Shown: positions 18,067 to 26,129 of the stretch, piece after piece | Layout: the number at the start of each line of letters is the position of its first letter | Position numbering within the stretch: the first letter of the stretch is position 1 | NCBI RefSeq assembly: GCF_000166195.2 | Contig: NZ_CM001403.1 | Location: forward strand, 5,536,432 to 5,600,431 | Reading direction: 5' to 3' | From: Mucilaginibacter paludis DSM 18603 | GTDB lineage: Bacteria > Bacteroidota > Bacteroidia > Sphingobacteriales > Sphingobacteriaceae | Length of the DNA: 64,000 nt | Made by a program: the position numbers and the translations under genes | Notes under the pieces: generated by a model | Seen by the model: the letters and a program-made list of their open reading frames with translations, nothing else | What the model was told of the DNA's origin: nothing | Databases searched by the model: none

Positions 18067-18648
18067 ATGAAGAAAATTGCACTTATTACATGTATTGCAG
18101 CTATTGCAGCAACATTCTCAGCCAGCGCACAAATTCAAAAAGGTAACGTACTGGTAGGCGGAAACTTTGGTAACATCAACCTCGGTTTAAACGATCCTAA
18201 AATATTCAGTGTAGATATTACCCCGAAGGCCGCTTGGTTTGTTCAGGATAATGTGGCATTGGGTGGTTACGTTAATCTGGGTCTTGAAACTGCAAAAGGC
18301 TCAAACACCACCACAACTTACGGTATAGGCGCTTTAGGCCGTTATTATACCGGCAGCGATGTTGAGGTATTGCGCCATGGCCGCTTGTTTGGCGAAGCTA
18401 CAGTTGGATTGGGTGGAACTAACGTAAGTAACGGAGGTGGAAACACTAACGGCTTGAATTTAAGTGTAGGCCCAGGCTTTGCTTATTTTGTTACGCCAAA
18501 CATTGGCTTGGAAACTTTACTTAAATACAACGGACTGGTTGGTTTTGGTAGCCAGACAACCCAAAGCAGTTTGAACCTTTCGTTTGGTTTTCAGATTTAT
18601 TTGCCTGGCAAAAGTACTGCCAACAAAGTACGCAACGATGTAAGGTAA
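18067..18648 (+). CDS. Outer-membrane beta-barrel protein
   Basis: A 193-residue protein with a signal peptide (MKKIALITCIAAIAATFSASA, cut near AQ) and a body of alternating hydrophobic strands: VLVGGNFGNINLGL, GIGALGRYYTG, LFGEATVGLGG, LNLSFGFQIYL. This matches the small 8-strand barrels common in Bacteroidota outer membranes. No enzymatic motif is present. The strong terminator at 18677 ends the transcript, so it is monocistronic. Its role is unknown; similar proteins are often induced by envelope or nutrient stress. Confidence 0.85.
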   Translation: MKKIALITCIAAIAATFSASAQIQKGNVLVGGNFGNINLGLNDPKIFSVDITPKAAWFVQDNVALGGYVNLGLETAKGSNTTTTYGIGALGRYYTGSDVEVLRHGRLFGEATVGLGGTNVSNGGGNTNGLNLSVGPGFAYFVTPNIGLETLLKYNGLVGFGSQTTQSSLNLSFGFQIYLPGKSTANKVRNDVR

Positions 18649-18676
18649 TCATCTTACAAAATAAGTCATCAGGAGG

Positions 18677-18707
18677 GCCTGCCGGAATTACCGGCGGGCT
18701 TTTTTTT
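18677..18707 (+). terminator. Intrinsic terminator of the barrel gene
   Basis: The stem GCCTGCCGG (18677-18685) pairs with CCGGCGGGC (18691-18699) with one G-U pair and a 5-base loop. Eight T follow. It is a clear rho-independent terminator 28 bases after the stop. Confidence 0.9.
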
Positions 18708-19030
18708 GAGCTGATTATCGAAATGATTGAGGAAAGCGAATTGGACAGTTCCAGGCATCAGATAAAATACATTGCCGAACAGCCTATCGAAGTAAAAGCC
18801 GATCGGGATAAAATTGGTTCGGTATTATCTAATTGTTTAGCCAGGCCATTAAATATGCTCCCGAAAAAACTGGAGTTAGCATTAACGCTTTTGCGGATCA
18901 ATGATAAGCATACGGCCACACAACCTGGAAAAACTGTTCGATCGCTTTTACAGGGTAAAGAGCCAATCGGTGCAAAATATTCCGGGCTTTGGTATCTGGC
19001 TTTTATTTGTGATCTGTATTTTACTTCCCG
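18708..19030 (+). pseudogene. Decayed histidine kinase remnant
   Basis: Pieces of a histidine kinase catalytic domain survive in three different frames. Frame of 18708: IKYIAEQPIEVKADRDKIG and SVLSN, the usual stretch leading to the N box. Shifted frame at 18845-18862: AIKYAP, the second half of the N box. Third frame from 18925: LEKLFDRFYRVKSQS and IPGFGI, the F and G2 boxes. The ATPase centre between them is shortened and broken. The open frame 18723-19040 reads through this debris and is not a real 105-residue protein. The upstream sensor and HisKA parts are absent, and the fragment begins right after the barrel gene's terminator. Confidence 0.8.
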
Positions 19031-19104
19031 TTACCGCTGAACAGAGCAGGATTTTTTAAGCTCGGGTTGTGGGCTTATTTTGTAATTAAGCTGATGCGCA
19101 AGTT

Positions 19105-20283
19105 TTAAAGTTTAATAACTGGTGCGTCAACAGCATCCTTCACGCACCTGAAACCCAAATGCTCCATACCGCTGTCTTCGGTACTTTTCATTCTTCGGGC
19201 AACCCGGTAGCCTGAGCAGTAAGTATCGTTACATAAAAACGAGCCGCCCCTGATCACGCGTTTTTTGGCGTAGGGCTCATCAGGGTCGTAGCTGTTTGCA
19301 GGGCCCCTGGGGTTACTTACGCCGTTGGCTTTGTTAATAGTGGCATAGTAGGTGTTATTGTAATAGTCGGCGCACCATTCCCAAACGTTGCCAGCCATAT
19401 CATACAAGCCGTATCCATTCGGCTTAAAGGAAGCTACAGGAGCAAGGTAAAAAAAATGATCCCTTACGGTATTGGTGTTCGGGAAATTGCCCTGCCAGGT
19501 ATTGGCCTTGGGCAAGCCCGCGTCAACGGGCTCATTACCCCAAGGATAAATATTGTTGCTTAAACCACCGCGTGCGGCCCATTCCCATTCGGCTTCGGTA
19601 GGCAGGCGCTTGCCGGCCCATTTACAGTAGGCCTGGGCATCGTACCAGGATACATGCACAACAGGATAATTATCTTTGCCTTTAATATTGCTCGACGGGC
19701 CATGCGGGTGCTTCCAATCGGCTCCCTTTTGCCATACCCACCACTGGCTGTAGTCGGTTAGCGAAACCGGTTTACCCGGTTGTTTGAAAATTAATGATGC
19801 CGGTACCAGCAGGCTTTCGTCGGGTTTAGGTGTATTGGGCGGCAATTGTTTTTTCAGTTCTTCCCAATCGGGTTTACGTTCGGCAGTGGTAAGGTATCCT
19901 GTGGCTTTTACAAATTTGGCAAACTGGGCGTTTGTTACCTCGGTGGCATCAATCCAAAAACTATTTACGGTTACCTTATGCTTGGGGTATTCATCATCAG
20001 CCGCTTGTTTGTTATCGCCACCCATCATAAAAGTGCCACTTTTAATTAATACCATGCCGCTGTGCGATGGGTTGCCCGCCGCCTGTATTGCAGTTTGCCT
20101 GGCAACAGCAGCCTGAAAGCGCTGCGGTAAATTTGATTCGCAGCAAATAGGCTTTTTCCGCGTTGCAGAAAGCTGGGGTGGTGTTTGCTTAGTGGCAACC
20201 GGCTTTTGTTGGCACGATGTGATTGCAATGGTTAAAATAACCAGGAGAAGTATGAACTTGAACAGAAGCTTTTGAAGTGACAT
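19105..20283 (-). CDS. Formylglycine-generating-enzyme family lipoprotein (SUMF1)
   Basis: A 392-residue lipoprotein: the signal peptide ends in the lipobox ITSC (cysteine 24), followed by a linker and the FGE-sulfatase domain from about residue 75 (GMVLIKSGTFMMGG) to the end. Family landmarks are DATEVTNAQFAKF, YPVVHVSWYDA, LPTEAEWEWAARGG, NVWEWCADY and RVIRGGSFLC. Cysteines 351 and 356 in LCNDTYC correspond in position and spacing to the two copper-binding catalytic cysteines of true formylglycine-generating enzymes; many SUMF1-like proteins lack them. It may therefore activate sulfatases by oxidising a cysteine, but no sulfatase gene is in this window. The frame is intact and single-gene. 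Confidence 0.85.
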   Translation of the reverse strand: MSLQKLLFKFILLLVILTIAITSCQQKPVATKQTPPQLSATRKKPICCESNLPQRFQAAVARQTAIQAAGNPSHSGMVLIKSGTFMMGGDNKQAADDEYPKHKVTVNSFWIDATEVTNAQFAKFVKATGYLTTAERKPDWEELKKQLPPNTPKPDESLLVPASLIFKQPGKPVSLTDYSQWWVWQKGADWKHPHGPSSNIKGKDNYPVVHVSWYDAQAYCKWAGKRLPTEAEWEWAARGGLSNNIYPWGNEPVDAGLPKANTWQGNFPNTNTVRDHFFYLAPVASFKPNGYGLYDMAGNVWEWCADYYNNTYYATINKANGVSNPRGPANSYDPDEPYAKKRVIRGGSFLCNDTYCSGYRVARRMKSTEDSGMEHLGFRCVKDAVDAPVIKL

Positions 20284-20534
20284 GGTATTTAAAATATCAG
20301 CCGGGTATACGGTACGTCTTATTTTGACGACGGTTTAAATATACCTTTTTTAACGATGCGGAAGCAAATTTACAAATAAAAACTATAAAGTCTATAGGTA
20401 ACGTATTTATTATATTGATCAAAGAAGAGCCACAAATAATCAGGCCTGTATTTTCGTCTTATCAGTCAAAAAAACTAACAAAAATGCCGGTTAATGGTTT
20501 ATAGATACAAGAGGAATTTGAAAAGCCAGTAAAC

Positions 20535-20729
20535 ATGAAAAAGCACAATACCTTTACCGAAGAAAAACCGGAAATGCCGGTACCAAAAGAAAAGCCGGAG
20601 ATTGAACATCCATATGATCCGCAGCAACCGGAAATACCGCAGGAAGATCCTGACCGTGTGCCAGAAGAATTGCCTGGGCGAGCCAACCCACCCGAAGATC
20701 CGCCGCTTAACCCCGGTAGTTTGAGTTAA
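20535..20729 (+). CDS. Small proline/glutamate-rich protein
   Basis: A 64-residue, highly charged protein with no hydrophobic segment. It is built of P-E-I-P-like steps (EKPEMPVPKEKPEIEHP, PEIPQEDPDRVPEELP) and is probably disordered. Small proteins of this composition recur in Bacteroidota genomes, which together with the good ATG and clean composition makes it likely real. No function is known. It is divergent from the FGE-like gene and precedes the Ku cluster by about 180 bases. Confidence 0.6.
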   Translation: MKKHNTFTEEKPEMPVPKEKPEIEHPYDPQQPEIPQEDPDRVPEELPGRANPPEDPPLNPGSLS

Positions 20730-20906
20730 TGGCCGTTACCTGGATAAGATCGTTATTGATCAAATCAACTGAAACTTTGCCATTGATGCAAGCCGAGTAT
20801 TTGGCTTTTATTAATCAGTTGAGGGGAGGTACAGGGCCAGGTTGTTTCATTCGCATCATTAAACATAGCCCTGGAAAAGTAGTTCTGTAGGGCCAGAGGA
20901 AATAAA

Positions 20907-21185
20907 ATGGAAAATTACCCCATCACTATCAGCAAAAACAAAAACAAAAAGGTTCACCAGTTTGAGGTGGGCGAATATGCGCATCATGATGATGCTAAAT
21001 GTAAATACCGGGTGTTTGAAGATGGTGTTTATGTGGCCAGCTTTGAGCCTGACGCGCATAACTTTTTACAGATATGCCAGAATCCGGGTAAGATAGAAGA
21101 GGATATTTTGCATCTGCTGGCCGAACAGATCGAAGTTCATCATCCCCAAGGAGTTAATAACACCGTCAAAGCACCAAAACTATGA
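20907..21185 (+). CDS. Unknown 92-residue protein coupled to Ku
   Basis: I do not recognise a family. The protein is soluble, rich in lysine and histidine at the N-terminus (ISKNKNKKVHQFEVGEYAHH), with a beta-type middle (YRVFEDGVYVASFEPD) and a helical end. Its stop overlaps the Ku start by 4 bases (ATGA at 21182-21185), which indicates translational coupling. A role with Ku in DNA end handling is possible but rests only on this overlap. Confidence 0.7.
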   Translation: MENYPITISKNKNKKVHQFEVGEYAHHDDAKCKYRVFEDGVYVASFEPDAHNFLQICQNPGKIEEDILHLLAEQIEVHHPQGVNNTVKAPKL

Positions 21186-21952
21186 GAAGTATCTGGAAAG
21201 GCTCCATCGGGTTCGGCCTGGTGAGTATCCCTGTTAAAATGTATTCGGCCGTGCAAACCTCATCGCTCGATCTGGATATGCTCGACAGCCGTGACCACGC
21301 GCATATTAAGTTTCAGCGGGTTAACGAAAATACTAAAAAGGAAGTGCCTTACGATAAAATTGTGAAAGGCTATAAGTATGAGGATGACTACGTAATTATC
21401 GAAGATGCCGATTTTGAAGCAGCAGCACCCGAAAAAAGCAAGGTGATTGAGATTGAGAATTTTGTTGATATGGATGCTGTAAACCCTATGTATTATGAAA
21501 CATCCTATTATATTGAGCCGGAAACAAAGAATAACAAAGCTTATGCCTTGTTGCTTGAAGCGTTAAAAAAATCGGACAAGGCCGGGTTGGCAAGGTTTGT
21601 TTTGAGAAGTACAGAGAGTTTATGTATTGTTTACCCCGTAGAGAAAGTTCTCGTAGTAACCCGGATCCGCTTTGCACAGCAGATAAGGCCGCAGGATGAA
21701 CTGAATCTGGGCGACAAGGTTGAAGTGAGTAAAAAGGAACTGGATATGGGGCTTGCGCTGATTAACCAGTATACCGAGCCGCTTGAGCTATCCAAATATA
21801 AAGATGAATACCACGCCGAGCTCTTGAAAATTATTGAAGCCAAAGCCAAGGGTAAACGTCCAACCATAAAAAAAATGAAACCTAAAGCCACTAAAAGCGA
21901 CGATCTGTACGATCAGCTGATGAGCAGTTTAAAGGTTAAAAAAGGTGCCTGA
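21182..21952 (+). CDS. ku: Bacterial Ku, non-homologous end joining protein
   Basis: A 256-residue Ku-core protein that forms a homodimeric ring on broken DNA ends and recruits the ligase LigD. Landmarks are the N-terminal SIWKGSIGFGLVSIPVKMYSA, the central YYIEPETKNNKAYALLLEAL, and LCIVYPVEKVLVVTRIRF of the bridge. The C-terminal 35 residues are lysine-rich (KRPTIKKMKPKATK), as in bacterial Ku tails. The length is normal. It is translationally coupled to the preceding 92-residue gene. No ligD was found in the window, so the ligase must be elsewhere if the pathway works. Confidence 0.95.
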   Translation: MRSIWKGSIGFGLVSIPVKMYSAVQTSSLDLDMLDSRDHAHIKFQRVNENTKKEVPYDKIVKGYKYEDDYVIIEDADFEAAAPEKSKVIEIENFVDMDAVNPMYYETSYYIEPETKNNKAYALLLEALKKSDKAGLARFVLRSTESLCIVYPVEKVLVVTRIRFAQQIRPQDELNLGDKVEVSKKELDMGLALINQYTEPLELSKYKDEYHAELLKIIEAKAKGKRPTIKKMKPKATKSDDLYDQLMSSLKVKKGA

Positions 21953-22373
21953 TTTTTACATACATACGGGCGCTTAGTTTGGACAAATTTATCTTTATGG
22001 CAGAGCATTATCCAATTGTATAGTTCAACAATAAACGGAGAATAATGACATCAAGGCAGTAGAAAATCATCGTTGAAGCTGCCTGTTTTTCAGTTTTCTA
22101 CTATCCATCTGCGTTTGGCATCCGGCTTGCATAACCTCACCTGGTTGGGGGCGATCTGGTTTAATACTTGATTAATGGTTTGTGTTTGAAAGTATTTTAA
22201 AGCATAAAGAATAGGAGGGAGGTTGATTTAAATAATCACTGCGCATTTCTCGATTCTATGTATCAAAGTGTTGTAAGCCAGAATAGCTATGCCGCGTTGA
22301 GGTGCAATCATTGAATATAGATTGGAACTATGGGAGTTCCTGCTGGCAGGGGATTTTTCAATGTATCGAAATT
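21953..22373. other. Intergenic region after Ku
   Basis: About 420 bases without a recognised gene. AGTAGAAAA near 22057 can pair with TTTTCTACT near 22093, and GGCAG with CTGCC inside it, so a mutually exclusive hairpin pair could form. A TTTTT run follows the inner one, so this may be the Ku terminator. The evidence is weak. Confidence 0.35.
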
Positions 22374-22667
22374 ATGGAAACACAGTTTTACATTTTACTT
22401 AGCTTGAAAACTACTCAGGGCTTTGTAAATTACGGACAGTATTTTTTGGGAAACGATAGGGATGCCGCTTACGGATTATTTGATCAGTTAAAGGGCAGCA
22501 GGCAGTTTACAGATCGTGCTGTATTACATATCGACCTGATGGAATCGGTAAAAGAGTTGCCTGTAAAAATTAAAAGCATTTGTTGCACACTGGATGAATT
22601 GGGGGCTAACTGTAAATTAATTGCCCGGGAAATTTTCCGGTTAAAGAACCTGGAGGAGATGGACTGA
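22374..22667 (+). CDS. Hypothetical 97-residue protein
   Basis: I do not recognise it. From the ATG at 22374 (METQFYILLSLKTTQGF) the protein is soluble, with a beta-type start and two amphipathic helices (DAAYGLFDQLKGS and CKLIAREIFRLKNLEEMD). The frame is open from 22302, but the ATG at 22374 fits a globular start better. Its TGA shares one base with the ATG of the next gene (TGATG), so the two are translationally coupled and likely work together. Confidence 0.6.
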   Translation: METQFYILLSLKTTQGFVNYGQYFLGNDRDAAYGLFDQLKGSRQFTDRAVLHIDLMESVKELPVKIKSICCTLDELGANCKLIAREIFRLKNLEEMD

Positions 22668-22873
22668 TGAAAAAAACAGCTGTATTGAGGATCATCATTG
22701 TGCTACTGATGTTTTGCTTACTGGCCTGGGATAGCCTCATGGTGCTTACCGGATCTGCCAACCAGTTACCTGAGCAGCACAAGCAGTTACTGCTTACTGC
22801 ATTTTTACTTTGGTTGGTAACGACGATGTTCAACCAAAACAGAAATGACGATGACTGGGCTGGACAATTTTGA
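22667..22873 (+). CDS. Small membrane protein (68 residues)
   Basis: Two hydrophobic segments (about residues 7-28, IIIVLLMFCLLAWDSLMVL, and 41-54, LLLTAFLLWLVTTM) are joined by a polar hairpin; an acidic tail ends in DDDWAGQF. It starts inside the stop of the preceding gene (TGATG). Family unknown. It probably sits in the inner membrane, possibly holding its soluble partner. Confidence 0.6.
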   Translation: MKKTAVLRIIIVLLMFCLLAWDSLMVLTGSANQLPEQHKQLLLTAFLLWLVTTMFNQNRNDDDWAGQF

Positions 22874-23095
22874 TTAGAATATCTTACAAAGTTACCTGAG
22901 TTTTACTGCATACCAATTTTGGCAACTTAAGCCAGCGATAACACCGTTGACGTATTTCGCCCTCGCGGATGCTTTGCAGTTCTGTTAGTTTCCGTCTTCA
23001 TGTATTCTTGTGCAAATAGCCAGATGTTTTACAAGCAGACCGAGGGTTTAGTTAAGCTTTGAACAAACAGGAACGGTTATTGTTAACAGATAGCT

Positions 23096-23506
23096 ATGGA
23101 AACAAAAACAATCAAAAAAGCGGCGCGCATCCTGCTGGGTGCCAACCTGATATTTGCGGGCATCAGTCACCTGAGCTTTGCCCGCAAATCATTTCGCGCG
23201 CAGGTGCCTAATTGGGTGCCCCTAAAAAAGGACGACACGGTATTGTATTCCGGTTTTGCGGAGATAGCCTTAGGTAGCGCGCTGGTATTCGCACCTAAAA
23301 AATATGAGGCCAGGGTAGGCCAGATTGCTGCAGGCTTTTTTACAGCGGTTTTTCCAGGTAATATTGCTCAATACACCCATCACCGTAGCGCTTTCGGGCT
23401 CGATACCGACGGAAAAAGGTTAGCAAGGTTGTTTTTTCAACCGGTGCTCATCTATTGGGCACTAAAAAGTACATCAATTGAAATAAGCAACCATGAAAAT
23501 AAGTAA
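23096..23506 (+). CDS. DoxX-like membrane protein
   Basis: A 136-residue protein with four hydrophobic segments. It carries the pattern of the DoxX/COG4270 family: ILLGANLIFAGISHL, then a VPNWVP loop, then YSGFAEIALGSALVF, and later FFTAVFPGNIAQYTHH. Members are poorly characterised inner-membrane proteins linked to redox or sulfur metabolism in some species. The last 14 bases overlap the SDR start, so the two genes are likely expressed together. Confidence 0.75.
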   Translation: METKTIKKAARILLGANLIFAGISHLSFARKSFRAQVPNWVPLKKDDTVLYSGFAEIALGSALVFAPKKYEARVGQIAAGFFTAVFPGNIAQYTHHRSAFGLDTDGKRLARLFFQPVLIYWALKSTSIEISNHENK

Positions 23507-24464
23507 ACTGCAAGATAAGACTATCGTGATCACCGGAGCCTCAAGTGGAGCGGGTAGAGCGGCGGCCTTGCAATTTGCGCCACACCGGTGCAATCTTGTT
23601 TTGGCAGCACGTAATGAGGTGGCCCTTAACGAAATAAAAGATGAGTGTGAAAGCCTGGGCGCCCGGGTGCTTGTGGTACCAACTGATACCAGCGATGCCA
23701 GGGCTATGATTGGCCTTGCTAATGCGGCGGACGATTGGCAGGGAGGCATTGATGTATGGATTAATAACGCGGGCATTTTGGTTGCAGGTGATTTTGACCG
23801 TACGCCAATGGCCGTACATGAGCAGGTGATTAAAACCAATTTATTGGGATATATGAACGGTGCACATGCCGTTCTGCCGCTTTTTAAACAACGCGGCGCG
23901 GGTATTATCATCAATAATATCTCCATCGGCGGTTTTTTGCCGGTGCCTTATGGTGCTGGTTACACGGCGGCCAAGTTTGGCTTGCGGGGCTGGTCGGAAG
24001 CGTTAAAAGGCGAACTGACCGAGTGGCCCGAAATTTATGTGTGCGACCTCTTCCCATCCTTTTTGGATACGCCGGGCATACAACATGCCGGTAATTACAC
24101 CGGTAAAGCACTTAAACCGGCGCCACCTGTGTACGATCCGGCGCGGGTTGGCCAGGAGATGGTGAACATCGCCCAGCATCCCCAATCTAACAAATATGTA
24201 GGTAGCGCCTCGGTGCTCTTAAAGCTATCTCACGCTGTATTTCCGGAATTGACCACTAAGATAACCGCTTTTGTTATACGGCGTTATCTTAAAAACGCAG
24301 AACCTATTGCGCTTAGCGATGGTAACGTTTTCAACACTGTACCCTATAGCATGGCTGCACATGGCGGGTTCGGTTTGCCGGGAGCGCCCAAAGCGCACCG
24401 TAAGTATATTGCTGCAGCGCTGTTTACCGGTTTTTTAGCTGGGCTGTATCTTTTTAAAAAGTAA
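23493..24464 (+). CDS. Short-chain dehydrogenase/reductase with C-terminal membrane anchor
   Basis: A classical SDR of 323 residues. The NAD(P)-binding motif TGASSGAGRAAA begins near residue 16, an NNAG-type motif reads INNAGIL, and the catalytic YTAAK is preceded by a serine in NNISIGG. A 50-residue extension ends in a hydrophobic stretch, YIAAALFTGFLAGLYLFKK, which looks like a tail anchor. It belongs to the group of SDRs often annotated SDR family NAD(P)-dependent oxidoreductase; the substrate is unknown. Overlap with the DoxX-like gene suggests a membrane-associated redox pair. Confidence 0.9.
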   Translation: MKISKLQDKTIVITGASSGAGRAAALQFAPHRCNLVLAARNEVALNEIKDECESLGARVLVVPTDTSDARAMIGLANAADDWQGGIDVWINNAGILVAGDFDRTPMAVHEQVIKTNLLGYMNGAHAVLPLFKQRGAGIIINNISIGGFLPVPYGAGYTAAKFGLRGWSEALKGELTEWPEIYVCDLFPSFLDTPGIQHAGNYTGKALKPAPPVYDPARVGQEMVNIAQHPQSNKYVGSASVLLKLSHAVFPELTTKITAFVIRRYLKNAEPIALSDGNVFNTVPYSMAAHGGFGLPGAPKAHRKYIAAALFTGFLAGLYLFKK

Positions 24465-24933
24465 CGAGAAGGAACAAGGCGGCATGCCAGTGTGCGACAG
24501 GGTACCGACAACGGAATGCCACTCGTAGAAGGCCACCGCGCCGTGCTTCGACAGGCTTATAATGATGTGCTGTTAAGTTGGTGATAGTCAATGCTGAATT
24601 TTCTCCATCATGTCATCCCCGACGCGAGGAGGAACCTTTTACGCGCGATAAGTATGCAACATATCGGCTGAGCTGATTGTCAATCGCTTATTTTGCTCCA
24701 GTGTTGCGGCAGCAAACAGTAAGCCGTGAATTAGACTTGCAGGCCTGCATTGCCCGGCCAGTAAAAAAGTTTCAACTATATCTCAATTATTTGAAACAAA
24801 ACGGCCGGATAAATCTTGTAATAGTATCTTGATATTGTGAAGCTTACCGTATCAATTATCACCTTACTACCATGGACGCTACATGTCTGCCTTCGCACCC
24901 CAACTGCTCACCGTGTTTTAATGTATAAAGTAT
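24465..24933. other. Intergenic region with a dispersed-repeat copy
   Basis: About 470 bases without a gene. GTCATCCCCGACGCGAGGAG near 24609, followed by CCTTTTACGCGCG, is a divergent copy of the unit tandemly repeated at 57451-57770 (GTCATCCCGACCGGAG then CTTTTACGCGTGCC). The rest holds no clear feature. The promoter of ackA must lie within it, but no exact TAnnTTTG was found. Confidence 0.5.
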
Positions 24934-26121
24934 ATGACAGCGAAATCAGCCACCTATATTTTATGTATTAACTGTGGCTCATCAAGCCTCAAGTTTAGTT
25001 TATACCACGCAGGTTCGTTACAGCTGGAATGGTCGGGCAGTGTAAACGCTATCGGCAGCAGCAAGAGCATGCTTGTTATAAAAAACGATGCCCAGGTTAT
25101 TGAACAACAAAATGGTAAATATAAAAACCTTGATCAGGCCGTTAAGGCTGTTATACGCTGGTTAAAAAACAGCTCCTATCATCAGGGCATTGCGGCCATC
25201 GGCCATCGCCTGGTACAGGGCGGCCCTAAACACCGTGAGCCGGAGCTTATAACGGGCAAGTTATTGAAAAGCCTGGCGGGTTTTATTTACCTGGCCCCCA
25301 ATCATCTTCCCGAAGAAATAAAAACCATTCAAACCTTTCAATCGGCATTTCCCGGCTTACCGCAGGTAGCCTGTTTCGATACGGCCATTCACCGTAATAT
25401 GCCCGATGAAGCTAAATACTACGCCCTGCCCGCCACATACCAGTCGCAAGGGCTTATGCACTACGGTTTTCATGGGCTATCCTATGAATATATCCTACAG
25501 AAGTTAAGCCAGGAGGATGAAGACATCAAAAATAAAAAGATCATCATAGCCCATTTGGGGAATGGTGCCAGCATGGCGGCCATTAAAAACGGCGTAAGCG
25601 TTGAAACTACCATGGGCCTGACGCCAATGGGCGGTTTGGTGATGAGCAGCCGCTCCGGCGATCTGGATCCCGGTGTATTGCTCTTTCTGCTTAAACAAGG
25701 CAAGCTCACACCAACCCAACTGGATAAGCTGTTAAGTAAAGATGCCGGTTTAAAAGCCATTGCCGGTATTGGCGATGTACAGGAGCTGTTGAACAGGGAA
25801 GCCGGCGATGCCGATGCCAAAGCTGCCATTACTTTATTTTGTTACCAGGCTAAAAAATTTATTGGCGCCTTAGCGGCGGCTATGGGCGGTTTGGATATAC
25901 TGGTATTTACCGGCGGCATTGGTGAGCACTCGGCCATGATACGGCACCGAATTTGTGATGGCCTGGGTTTTTTAGGCATCGTTATCCATCAGCAGGCCAA
26001 TATACAAAGCCACGAGATCATCTCCGACCGAACGGCGCGCGTTAGTGTTAAAGTATTAACCACTAACGAAGAAGCCATGATTGCTCAGCATACACAACAA
26101 CTCACTTACCACAATAATTAA
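24934..26121 (+). CDS. ackA: Acetate kinase
   Basis: Interconverts acetyl phosphate plus ADP and acetate plus ATP in the cytoplasm. The 395-residue protein has both family signatures: LCINCGSSSLKFSLY at the start and the HYGFHGLSYEYI / ATP-binding HLGNGASMAAI blocks. Also present are FDTAIHRNMP, the SSRSGDLDPG loop and the C-terminal FTGGIGEHSA. The phosphoketolase gene follows after 8 bases, so acetyl phosphate made by that enzyme is probably turned directly into ATP and acetate here. Note that no phosphotransacetylase gene is next to it. Confidence 0.96.
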   Translation: MTAKSATYILCINCGSSSLKFSLYHAGSLQLEWSGSVNAIGSSKSMLVIKNDAQVIEQQNGKYKNLDQAVKAVIRWLKNSSYHQGIAAIGHRLVQGGPKHREPELITGKLLKSLAGFIYLAPNHLPEEIKTIQTFQSAFPGLPQVACFDTAIHRNMPDEAKYYALPATYQSQGLMHYGFHGLSYEYILQKLSQEDEDIKNKKIIIAHLGNGASMAAIKNGVSVETTMGLTPMGGLVMSSRSGDLDPGVLLFLLKQGKLTPTQLDKLLSKDAGLKAIAGIGDVQELLNREAGDADAKAAITLFCYQAKKFIGALAAAMGGLDILVFTGGIGEHSAMIRHRICDGLGFLGIVIHQQANIQSHEIISDRTARVSVKVLTTNEEAMIAQHTQQLTYHNN

Positions 26122-26129
26122 ATTCCATC

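Noticed and set aside
18723..19040. Intact 105-residue gene
   Set aside because: Kinase motifs continue in other frames and the C-terminal third has no sensible sequence, so it is a frame through a pseudogene.
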